From: Clostridiales bacterium
GTDB lineage: Bacteria > Bacillota > Clostridia > UBA8921
Length of the DNA stretch: 10,669 nucleotides
Direction: 5' to 3'
NCBI GenBank assembly: GCA_003535395.1
Contig: DOHE01000176.1
Span: 1-10,669, forward strand
In this document: piece by piece, positions 1-5,062 of the stretch
How the letters are laid out: each line of letters starts with the position of its first letter
How positions within the stretch are numbered: the first letter of the stretch is position 1
The notes under the pieces: model-generated
What the model saw: the letters and a program-made list of their open reading frames with translations, nothing else
Database searches by the model: none
Told to the model about the DNA's origin: nothing
Made by a program: the position numbers and the translations under genes

Positions 1-1
1 T

Positions 2-121
2 TTGGCAGCATGCATTCAGCATATCGACAAAAGAAAAGGAAGAGCCAAGGTGAAAATGCATTTTCTTGGGCAGGAGAGAGTGATCGACCTGGGGATCAAT
101 GTACTTACCCATATAAGTTGA
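2..121 (+). CDS. 3' end of an unidentified gene (partial)
   Basis: An open frame enters from the left edge and ends at a TGA 21 nt before the permease start proposed here. The 39 visible residues include a basic stretch (DKRKGRAKVK) and end ERVIDLGINVLTHIS, which reads like the soluble C-terminus of a cytoplasmic protein. I do not recognise the family. The short gap to the permease genes, with the permease ribosome binding site inside it, suggests one operon. A regulator or metal-handling partner would be typical beside such permeases, but nothing visible proves that. The neighbouring frame is also open here (to position 126), so the frame choice is only moderately secure. Confidence 0.4.
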   Translation: MAACIQHIDKRKGRAKVKMHFLGQERVIDLGINVLTHIS

Positions 122-130
122 TATAGTTCA

Positions 131-145
131 GGAGGTGATCTTATT
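131..145 (+). promoter_or_regulatory. Ribosome binding site with apparent ATT start codon
   Basis: The sequence aggaggtgatc at 130-140 matches nearly the full anti-Shine-Dalgarno consensus. The optimal start position seven bases after GGAGG is ATT at 143-145. AUU initiation is rare and is known for infC and pcnB. A single-base difference from ATG caused by assembly error is the main alternative. Confidence 0.55.
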
Positions 146-622
146 TTTACTGCAGCTTTATATATTCTGGCTGGTATTTTACTGACCTTGTCTTTCTTCA
201 AAAACAAAGACAAGACCCTCATGGCTTTAAAAAAGGCATGGAAATCTTTTGATAATATTCTTCCGCAACTCCTGTCTATTATTATCGTGATTGGTGTAAT
301 GCTGGCGATCTTATCCCCCGAATCGGTTTCCAAATTGGCAGGAAGTGAGTCCGGCGGACTGGGGATGCTGATCGCAGCGCTGGTTGGATCCATCACACTG
401 ATCCCTGGTTTTGTTGCTTTTCCGCTGGCAGCAGCTCTCTTGGAAAATGGTGCTGGCTTTATGCAAATTGCCGTGTTCATATCCACTCTGATGATGGTGG
501 GTATTGTGACCCTACCGCTTGAAATCAGGTATTTCGACAAAAAAGCTGCCATAATAAGAAACAGTCTGGCTTTCGTGTTTTCATTTATTGTCGCTATCAT
601 GATCGGAGTGGTTCTGGGATGA
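143..622 (+). CDS. Split permease, first half (DUF318/ArsP_1-like)
   Basis: This is a small integral membrane protein of about 159 residues, similar to the N-terminal half of DUF318/YraQ/ArsP_1 permeases. Hydrophobic segments lie near residues 3-19, 40-57, 73-100 and 107-120, with a last one at the C-terminus. Residues 82-103 carry a glycine/proline motif (GS, then P88, then AFPLAA, ending at G103) that recurs in the next gene. I place the start at ATT 143. A strong ribosome binding site (ggaggtgat, 131-139) ends GGAGG exactly 7 nt before it, and no ATG, GTG or TTG lies at a suitable distance. The first ordinary start, TTG 188, would remove the first membrane segment and has no binding site. 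The stop overlaps the next start by 4 nt. The protein has no cysteine, unlike ArsP-type organoarsenical exporters that use a cysteine motif. The substrate is unknown. Confidence 0.8.
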   Translation: MFTAALYILAGILLTLSFFKNKDKTLMALKKAWKSFDNILPQLLSIIIVIGVMLAILSPESVSKLAGSESGGLGMLIAALVGSITLIPGFVAFPLAAALLENGAGFMQIAVFISTLMMVGIVTLPLEIRYFDKKAAIIRNSLAFVFSFIVAIMIGVVLG

Positions 623-1155
623 ATAAATTGCTGAAAAGATACAGGATTTTTCTGGCTCTGGCAGGAATCAATATTTTGATTATTGCCTTTTTTCCTCCTG
701 TTGGGCAGAAATCCTTGCAGATCACATGGAACAGTTTGCTGGAAATGCTTTCGGTCATTCCGCCCATATTTGTGTTGCTTGGGCTTTTAGATGTGTGGGT
801 ACAGAGAGAAACCATGATCAAATATATGGGAGATCATTCCGGTATCCTCGGGGTATTGCTCGCCTTTCTTCTCGGATCGGCAGCAGCCGGGCCCCTTTAT
901 GCGGCATTTCCGGTAGCTGCGATATTGCTTAAGAAAGGAAGCAGGTTTTCCAATGTACTTATATTTATTGGTGCATGGTCCACGACCAAGATCCCTCTTA
1001 TGCTCTTTGAAGCCTCTTCCATGGGCTGGAAGTTCATGTTGACAAGATTTCTTATCAACATCCCCGGGATCGCCATGATCGCATTCATCACGGAAAGGCT
1101 GCTCACAAAGACTGAAAAGCAACAAATCTACCAGAATGTGACTGACTTTCAATAG
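619..1155 (+). CDS. Split permease, second half (DUF318/ArsP_1-like)
   Basis: This 178-residue membrane protein is the partner of the preceding gene and starts within its last codons (ATGA overlap, 619-622), so translation is probably coupled. Hydrophobic segments lie near residues 10-26, 44-61, 75-103, 110-128 and 138-158. Residues 86-107 repeat the motif of the first half with identical spacing: GS at 86-87, P92, AFP at 96-98, and G107. Full-length family members carry both halves in one chain of over 300 residues, so the two products probably form a heterodimer. There is no cysteine, which argues against ArsP-like arsenic chemistry. The hydrophilic C-terminal tail is short (about 20 residues). 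The substrate cannot be read from the sequence; metal, metalloid or oxyanion export is a guess from the family and from the downstream metal-cofactor genes. Confidence 0.82.
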   Translation: MNKLLKRYRIFLALAGINILIIAFFPPVGQKSLQITWNSLLEMLSVIPPIFVLLGLLDVWVQRETMIKYMGDHSGILGVLLAFLLGSAAAGPLYAAFPVAAILLKKGSRFSNVLIFIGAWSTTKIPLMLFEASSMGWKFMLTRFLINIPGIAMIAFITERLLTKTEKQQIYQNVTDFQ

Positions 1156-1160
1156 TATGA

Positions 1161-1180
1161 GTATGCAGTTGTATGCAGTT
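1161..1180 (+). repeat. Perfect 10-bp tandem duplication
   Basis: The decamer gtatgcagtt occurs twice head to tail, 5 nt after the permease stop codon. The second copy runs straight into TTGACA (1179-1184), a -35-like hexamer with no convincing -10 partner. Confidence 0.8.
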
Positions 1181-1196
1181 GACATATCGCAGCCAT

Positions 1197-1241
1197 CGAA
1201 TCATTCTGTCGCGAATCATCATATCGCGAATCGTTATTGAC
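1197..1241 (+). repeat. Three 15-bp phased repeats beginning CGAATC
   Basis: CGAATC begins at 1197, 1212 and 1227, exactly 15 nt apart. The units are CGAATCATTCTGTCG, CGAATCATCATATCG and CGAATCGTTATTGAC. The last runs into the -35 hexamer of the next operon. Within this, TCGCGAATC is present twice exactly (1209-1217 and 1224-1232). Position and periodicity suggest a binding array for a regulator; no protein is identified. Confidence 0.6.
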
Positions 1242-1265
1242 AATAGCCGGAAATCGTGACATAAT
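1237..1265 (+). promoter_or_regulatory. Sigma-70/SigA-type promoter of the NifX-ATPase operon
   Basis: A perfect -35 TTGACA (1237-1242) lies 17 nt before CATAAT (1260-1265), which matches the -10 consensus at five of six positions. Transcription would start near 1272, about 40 nt before the ATG at 1314. Confidence 0.7.
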
Positions 1266-1284
1266 AATATTGTCATATGTCAAT
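1257..1284. promoter_or_regulatory. Overlapping inverted repeats at the -10/start site, candidate operator
   Basis: Two imperfect palindromes overlap. TGACA (1257-1261) and TGTCA (1271-1275) are inverted around a 9-nt AT-rich centre covering the -10. The sequence ATTGTCATATGTCAAT (1269-1284) is symmetrical at 14 of 16 positions, and its 14-bp core has the TTG-N8-CAA outline of Fnr/Crp-type boxes. The position over the -10 and +1 would suit a repressor. The binding protein is unknown. Confidence 0.4.
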
Positions 1285-1313
1285 AATAAAGATGGAACGA
1301 GGTGCGATAAATT

Positions 1314-1694
1314 ATGAAAATAGCGTTAACTGTATTGGGCGACACACCAGAAAGCCAGCTGGACCAGCGGTTCGGCAGGGCAGAGGCATTTCTTGTGGCA
1401 GACACGGAAACGAAAGTTTTTACCCCTGTTAAGAATGTGTCCAAAGATTTATCCGGCGGCGCTGGCATCGTATCGGCACAGCAATTGAATGATTTGGGTG
1501 TTGCAGCGGTGATCACCGGGAATGTCGGACCGAATGCAATGAATACTCTTAAGGCAGCCGGAATCAAAATCTATCGGGGCAAACCGGCCAGTGCAAAAAC
1601 AAACCTGGAACAGTATCTGGCCGGAGGATTGCAGGAGATACGTGAAAGCGGGCCTTCACATGCCGGTATGCGGAACCGGGGAGGTCAGCGATGA
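1314..1694 (+). CDS. NifX/NifB-family cluster-binding protein (ORP-like)
   Basis: This 126-residue protein belongs to the dinitrogenase iron-molybdenum cofactor biosynthesis fold (NifX, NafY, NifB C-terminal domain, and the orange protein ORP). Visible family features are the MKIAL strand at the start, LDQRFGRAEAFLVAD near residues 16-30, GGAGIVSAQQL in the middle, VITGNVGPNA near residues 62-71, and the AGIKIY strand. Members carry metal-sulfur clusters such as FeMo-co precursors or, in ORP, a Mo-Cu-S cluster. The ATG has a good gaggtg site at 1299-1304. It is the first gene of an operon and overlaps the next by 4 nt. No other nif genes are visible, so an ORP-like role is more likely than nitrogen fixation. 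The C-terminal tail (SHAGMRNRGGQR) is basic and probably disordered. Confidence 0.85.
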   Translation: MKIALTVLGDTPESQLDQRFGRAEAFLVADTETKVFTPVKNVSKDLSGGAGIVSAQQLNDLGVAAVITGNVGPNAMNTLKAAGIKIYRGKPASAKTNLEQYLAGGLQEIRESGPSHAGMRNRGGQR

Positions 1695-2521
1695 GGATCG
1701 CAGTGCTCAGTGGAAAGGGAGGGACAGGCAAGACCACCGTTGCGGCCTGCCTGTCAGCTTCCGCTGATCGTTGCCAGTACGTGGATTGTGATGTAGAGGA
1801 ACCCAATGGAGCGATATTCCTCAAGCCGCAGTTGGCATACAGGAAACCGGTCTATGTTATGATCCCGGAAGTTGTCTCCGGAAACTGCACAGGTTGCGGG
1901 ACATGCGTTAAGGCTTGCCGGTTTCATGCAATGGCTTGTATAAACAAAAAAATCCTCATCTTCCCAGAACTGTGTCATCACTGCGGAGCCTGCGGGATCG
2001 CATGCAGGAATGATGCAATCGTTGAAACCCAAAGAGAGGTCGGTGTGATCGAATCTGATCAGGAGAACCTGTTTCTTCAAGGTACGCTTCATACCGGAGA
2101 ACCGGTTACCGTTCCAGTCATCCACGCACTGAAGGACAGAATAAGGACAGACATTCCCGTCATACTGGATTGTGCACCAGGGGCCTCCTGCACAGTTGTA
2201 CAGACCATCGATGGTTGTGATTACTGCATCCTGGTCACAGAACCCACACCCTTCGGTCTGTATGATTTAAATATTGCATACCAGCTCACCCGGAAAATGC
2301 ATATCCCATCCGGAGTCGTATTAAACAAAGCAATGGAATACGATCCAGGCATCAAAGACTATTGCGATTCAAATCATTTGCAGCTGCTGATGGAAATCCC
2401 ATATTCCAGGCAAATAGCGGAAGAGTATTCAAGAGGCGTACTCCCGGTTGAAACAGATATACGGTGGAAGGACAGATTCAGTGAACTGTTTGGAAAGATC
2501 AGTGGAGGAGGAGCAAAGTGA
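1691..2521 (+). CDS. MinD/Mrp-type ATPase with two ferredoxin motifs (first)
   Basis: This is a 276-residue P-loop ATPase of the MinD superfamily with an inserted bacterial ferredoxin domain. The deviant Walker A motif GKGGTGKTT lies at residues 8-16, followed by the DCDVEEPN segment at 32-39. Two [4Fe-4S] motifs follow: C66, C69, C72, C76 and C95, C98, C101, C105. In both, the fourth cysteine is followed by arginine rather than the usual proline. The ILDCAPG segment and the VTEPTPFG loop complete the nucleotide site. Such paired ATPases are encoded in Desulfovibrio ORP clusters and resemble Mrp/NBP35 carriers, so a role in loading or moving a metal-sulfur cluster is inferred. It starts at an ATGA overlap with the NifX-like gene after a gggaggt site, and its stop overlaps the second ATPase. 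Confidence 0.88.
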   Translation: MRIAVLSGKGGTGKTTVAACLSASADRCQYVDCDVEEPNGAIFLKPQLAYRKPVYVMIPEVVSGNCTGCGTCVKACRFHAMACINKKILIFPELCHHCGACGIACRNDAIVETQREVGVIESDQENLFLQGTLHTGEPVTVPVIHALKDRIRTDIPVILDCAPGASCTVVQTIDGCDYCILVTEPTPFGLYDLNIAYQLTRKMHIPSGVVLNKAMEYDPGIKDYCDSNHLQLLMEIPYSRQIAEEYSRGVLPVETDIRWKDRFSELFGKISGGGAK

Positions 2522-3387
2522 AACAGATCGTCTTCATCAGCGGGAAAGGCGGAACCGGAAAAAGTACGCTGGTGGCATGCCTTTCACAACTTGTAAGCAA
2601 TAAGATGCTGGCTGACTGTGATGTGGATGCCCCGGACCTTCATTTGCTTTTGAAAGGCACATCACTGGCAAAGGAAGATTTCTTTGGAGCAGAAACCGCA
2701 AAAATTGATGCAGATCATTGCACACACTGCGGTCTTTGCAGGGAAGTATGTCGTTTTGATGCGATTACTCAAGAATTAAAGATCAACGCTATGAAATGTG
2801 AAGGGTGCGGAGCCTGCAGACTGGTCTGCCCTGTCGAAGCAATCACGTTGAATATTGTAAAGACAGGTGAACTTTATGTGGATCAAACAAATCAAGGGGG
2901 ATTTTCCCATGCACTGCTGGATGTCGGAGCGGAAGGATCCGGCAAGCTTGTAACGGCGGTCCGGGCAAATTTAAAAAAATACATGGCTGGAGAGGAATGG
3001 GCCTTGATCGATGGTTCTCCCGGGATCGGCTGTGTGGTGATCGCTTCCATCACAGGAGCCGATGCAGTGGTTGTTGTTACTGAACCTACGCTGACAGGAT
3101 CGAAAGATCTGCAAAGGGTGCTGGATGTCGCGTTGCATTTCCAGGTTCCCGCATATGTCTGCATCAATAAGGATGGGCTGAATCCGGAAATAACAGATCA
3201 AATTGAAAGATATTGCACGACAAACGGTATCCCGGTGATCGGCAGGATCCCTTTCGATCCACGGATCCCCCAGATGCTTCAGAAGTTTAAGACGCCAGTC
3301 GAAGCTGGCATGGATCATATTAAAACGGCTGTTATGGAACTATGGAACACAGCACTATACGAACTGGAAGCTGGAAACAGTCGCTGA
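2518..3387 (+). CDS. MinD/Mrp-type ATPase with two ferredoxin motifs (second)
   Basis: This 289-residue paralogue of the preceding gene probably forms a heterodimer with it. It starts at GTG 2518, overlapping the previous stop (GTGA) after ggaggagg at 2503-2510. The deviant Walker A motif is at residues 9-17 (GKGGTGKST), followed by DCDVDAPD at 33-40. The [4Fe-4S] cysteines are C68, C71, C74, C78 and C94, C97, C100, C104; the second set ends in the usual CP. LIDGSPGIGC, VVVTEPTLTGS and the CINKDG loop are typical of the family. The product is cytoplasmic. With the NifX-like protein it forms a compact three-gene unit; the role, inferred from ORP-type clusters, is ATP-dependent assembly or handling of a metal-sulfur cofactor. 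The last 17 nt of the gene lie in a repeat described separately. Confidence 0.88.
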   Translation: MKQIVFISGKGGTGKSTLVACLSQLVSNKMLADCDVDAPDLHLLLKGTSLAKEDFFGAETAKIDADHCTHCGLCREVCRFDAITQELKINAMKCEGCGACRLVCPVEAITLNIVKTGELYVDQTNQGGFSHALLDVGAEGSGKLVTAVRANLKKYMAGEEWALIDGSPGIGCVVIASITGADAVVVVTEPTLTGSKDLQRVLDVALHFQVPAYVCINKDGLNPEITDQIERYCTTNGIPVIGRIPFDPRIPQMLQKFKTPVEAGMDHIKTAVMELWNTALYELEAGNSR

Positions 3388-3446
3388 AAGCCCCTGAATA
3401 GACACCGTGAAAGTTGAAAGTCGCTGGAAACGGTCGCTGGAAGCCC
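3370..3446 (+). repeat. 24-nt direct repeat spanning the ATPase stop codon
   Basis: The 24 nt at 3370-3393 recur at 3423-3446 with only two differences (22 of 24 identical, offset 53 nt). Each begins gctggaaac and ends gccc. A third partial unit, gtcgctggaa, lies at 3420-3429. The first copy contains the TGA of the second ATPase gene. The stretch has no U-run and no convincing hairpin, so it is not an obvious terminator. Confidence 0.7.
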
Positions 3447-3455
3447 AGGACAATA

Positions 3456-3484
3456 TTGACATGATGCTGACCCTATAGTAGAAT
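3456..3484 (+). promoter_or_regulatory. Strong sigma-70/SigA-type promoter of the CorC-like operon
   Basis: A perfect TTGACA (3456-3461), a 17-nt spacer and TAGAAT (3479-3484, five of six matches) form a near-consensus promoter. Transcription would start near 3490, giving a leader of about 170 nt up to the terminator before the first structural gene. Confidence 0.75.
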
Positions 3485-3527
3485 TTACTCAACGAGAATC
3501 GGTGTGGCACGGAGGTGGAAGCAAGGT

Positions 3528-3626
3528 ATGGAGGATGGCCCTGATGAAACGCGAAGTAAAAGGACGAAAAGGGGTTCATTGAAAAGAAAAACTAAAGATG
3601 TTCTCATCGGCAAAAAGCTCATGTAA
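3528..3626 (+). CDS. Leader peptide, 32 aa, acidic/proline start then basic
   Basis: ATG 3528 follows GGAGGTGG (3511-3518) with a 9-nt spacer, a better initiation site than that of the downstream structural gene. The peptide begins MEDGPDETR and continues with 11 lysine or arginine residues among 32, ending GKKLM. Its TAA (3624-3626) lies inside the 5' arm of the terminator hairpin (3612-3630). A ribosome reaching the stop would cover this arm and block the terminator. The N-terminal acidic and proline residues recall MgtL of enterobacteria, whose start destabilises ribosomes when Mg2+ is low. A nested 12-codon ORF (3544-3582, MKREVKGRKGVH) also has a ggagg site (3530-3534), so the translated frame is not certain. 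Confidence 0.5.
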   Translation: MEDGPDETRSKRTKRGSLKRKTKDVLIGKKLM

Positions 3627-3659
3627 ATCCACCAGAGGGGATTTTATTTGGGCTTTTTT
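3612..3659 (+). terminator. Intrinsic terminator/attenuator before the CorC-like gene
   Basis: The 5' arm 3612-3630 pairs with 3639-3658 over about 18 base pairs with one bulge (T3645) and one T-T mismatch. The lower part is AAAAAGCTC against GGGCTTTTT, the upper part TAAATCC against GGATTTTA. The 8-nt apex ACCAGAGG can itself close by two C-G pairs. The stem ends in six T residues (3654-3659). No gene ends just upstream other than the leader ORF, so this is an attenuator rather than an operon-end terminator. Confidence 0.8.
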
Positions 3660-3697
3660 ATATGTATTCAGTCATAGAAAGGTGGGGACATTCTCAT

Positions 3698-5035
3698 TTG
3701 TACTTAGAATTGCTGGTTTTATTGCTGTTGATCATATTGAATGCTTTCTTTGCCGCATCCGAAATTGCGCTCATTTCCCTTAATGACAACAAGATCAGAC
3801 TGATGGCCGAAGAAGGGGACAAAAAAGCTGGACAAATTAGAAATTTGCTGATAGAACCCAGTAAATTTCTGGCTACAATCCAAATTGGGATCACTTTTGC
3901 TGGCTTTCTCGCCAGTGCGTTTGCAGCGGAGAGTTTCTCCGGAAGATTTGTCTTGCTTGTAAAACGAACAGGGATCCCTCTGTCAGATGAATGGTTGTCA
4001 AATATATCGGTGGTCCTGATCACAATTATTTTGTCGTATTTTTCACTGGTTTTGGGAGAGCTGGTGCCAAAACGACTGGCGATGAAAAGAGCTGAATCCA
4101 TTTCCCGGTTTGCTGTCGGCCCTTTACGGTTCCTTTATGCAGTGGCTGCGCCATTTGTCAAGCTTCTCACAGTTTCTACCAATGCGATCATTCGTATACT
4201 CGGGATGGATCCTCTGGAAGACGATGAAAGGATAACGGAAGAAGAAATTCGAATCATGGTGGATGCGGGACAGGAGAGAGGTTCCATACACCTGCAGGAG
4301 AAACAGATGATCGATAGTATTTTTGAATTCAACAACAAGACGGTCACGGACATAATGACTCATCGGACAGATATTGTAGCCTTACCGGCGAGGGCATCCC
4401 TCCAGGAAGTTATGACACTGATTCAAGAGGAAAAATATTCAAGGATCCCTATATACGAGGAAAACATTGATAATATTATCGGAATTTTGAATATAAAGGA
4501 TCTGTTCCGTTATATAAGCACAAATATGCATCAGAAGGAAGCGGAAAACTTTCGTTTGCGCAGCATCATCCGCCATCCATATGCTGTGCCGTCTTCAAAA
4601 CGTACTGATGAACTTTTTCGTGAGATGCAGAAATATAATACCCACATGGCAGTCATTATCGATGAATACGGTGGAACGGCTGGTATTGTCACCATGGAGG
4701 ACCTGGTCGAGGAGATCATGGGCAATATTTTGGATGAATATGATGACGAAGAAGATGAGCAGGATTTCAATAAAATTGATGAGGTCACCTACATCATCTC
4801 CGGTACCGCTAACTTGGATAAGGTAAACGATTTAATTGGCGGGGACCTGCCTGTGGATGATTATGAAACTCTCAGTGGGTTTATTATCGGGCAGATCGGT
4901 GAAATTCCCAATGAGGAAGACAAGCCTGAAATCACATACAACGGCCTGGTTTTCAAGGTTATGGATGTTAAGGAAAAGCGGATTGAGAGGGTCAAGGTTT
5001 GCAGGACAAACGAAAGGGTAAAACCGGTTGAATGA
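3698..5035 (+). CDS. DUF21-CBS-CorC membrane protein (CorC/MpfA-like)
   Basis: This protein of about 445 residues has the full architecture of the CNNM/CorC family. The N-terminal DUF21 membrane domain spans about residues 1-165, with LNAFFAASEIAL at 14-25 and LGELVPKR at 119-126, both hallmark motifs. Then come the acidic EEEIRIMVDAG connector near 181-191, two CBS domains near 216-275 and 285-335 (ending DEYGGTAGIVTMEDL), and a C-terminal CorC_HlyC domain. Family members such as MpfA and PaeA are linked to Mg2+ or cation export; CBS pairs usually bind adenine nucleotides. I choose TTG 3698, which follows ggtgggg (3681-3687) by 10 nt and starts at the usual place before the first helix. ATG 3662 adds 12 residues, but it touches the terminator U-run and has no ribosome binding site. 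Confidence 0.88.
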   Translation: MYLELLVLLLLIILNAFFAASEIALISLNDNKIRLMAEEGDKKAGQIRNLLIEPSKFLATIQIGITFAGFLASAFAAESFSGRFVLLVKRTGIPLSDEWLSNISVVLITIILSYFSLVLGELVPKRLAMKRAESISRFAVGPLRFLYAVAAPFVKLLTVSTNAIIRILGMDPLEDDERITEEEIRIMVDAGQERGSIHLQEKQMIDSIFEFNNKTVTDIMTHRTDIVALPARASLQEVMTLIQEEKYSRIPIYEENIDNIIGILNIKDLFRYISTNMHQKEAENFRLRSIIRHPYAVPSSKRTDELFREMQKYNTHMAVIIDEYGGTAGIVTMEDLVEEIMGNILDEYDDEEDEQDFNKIDEVTYIISGTANLDKVNDLIGGDLPVDDYETLSGFIIGQIGEIPNEEDKPEITYNGLVFKVMDVKEKRIERVKVCRTNERVKPVE

Positions 5036-5062
5036 AAGATTTGAAACAGGAGTGTGCTTAAC

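Larger units (their letters stand above)
3490..3660 (+). promoter_or_regulatory. Transcribed leader with leader ORF and attenuator
   Basis: This stretch lies between a strong promoter and an intrinsic terminator that ends just before the first DUF21-CBS gene, the usual layout of a cis-acting attenuator. I could not match it to a riboswitch class that I can recall: the conserved cores of M-box, yybP-ykoY, ydaO, fluoride and ZTP are not apparent. Instead it holds a short ORF with its own strong ribosome binding site that runs into the terminator stem, which favours ribosome-dependent control. A weak pairing between GAGAA (3494-3498) and TTCTC (3601-3605) is possible. Confidence 0.6.

Noticed and set aside
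16..600. Long minus-strand ORF of 194 codons opposite the first permease
   Set aside because: It mirrors the permease frame, has no ribosome binding site and its product has no recognisable motif, while the plus strand encodes a clear membrane protein.
1179..1207. TTGACA at 1179-1184 as a second promoter
   Set aside because: At 17 nt spacing the -10 would be CATTCT-like (from 1202), too poor to call; the 1237-1265 promoter is far better.
3481..3488. gaatttac as an anti-terminator partner for the terminator 5' arm (7 of 8 pairs)
   Set aside because: It lies in the -10 region, upstream of the expected transcription start, so it would not be in the RNA.
3541..3569. Hammerhead-ribozyme-like core (CTGATGA at 3541 and GAAA at 3566)
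   Set aside because: The 18 nt between them cannot form stem II, and no matching stems I and III or cleavage site were found.
3662..3664. ATG as start of the first CorC-like gene
   Set aside because: It touches the terminator U-run and has no ribosome binding site; TTG 3698 has one and matches the usual family N-terminus.
3598..3783. 61-codon plus-strand ORF through the terminator and the start of the CorC-like gene
   Set aside because: It runs in another frame through the terminator hairpin and the first membrane helix, and has no plausible ribosome binding site.
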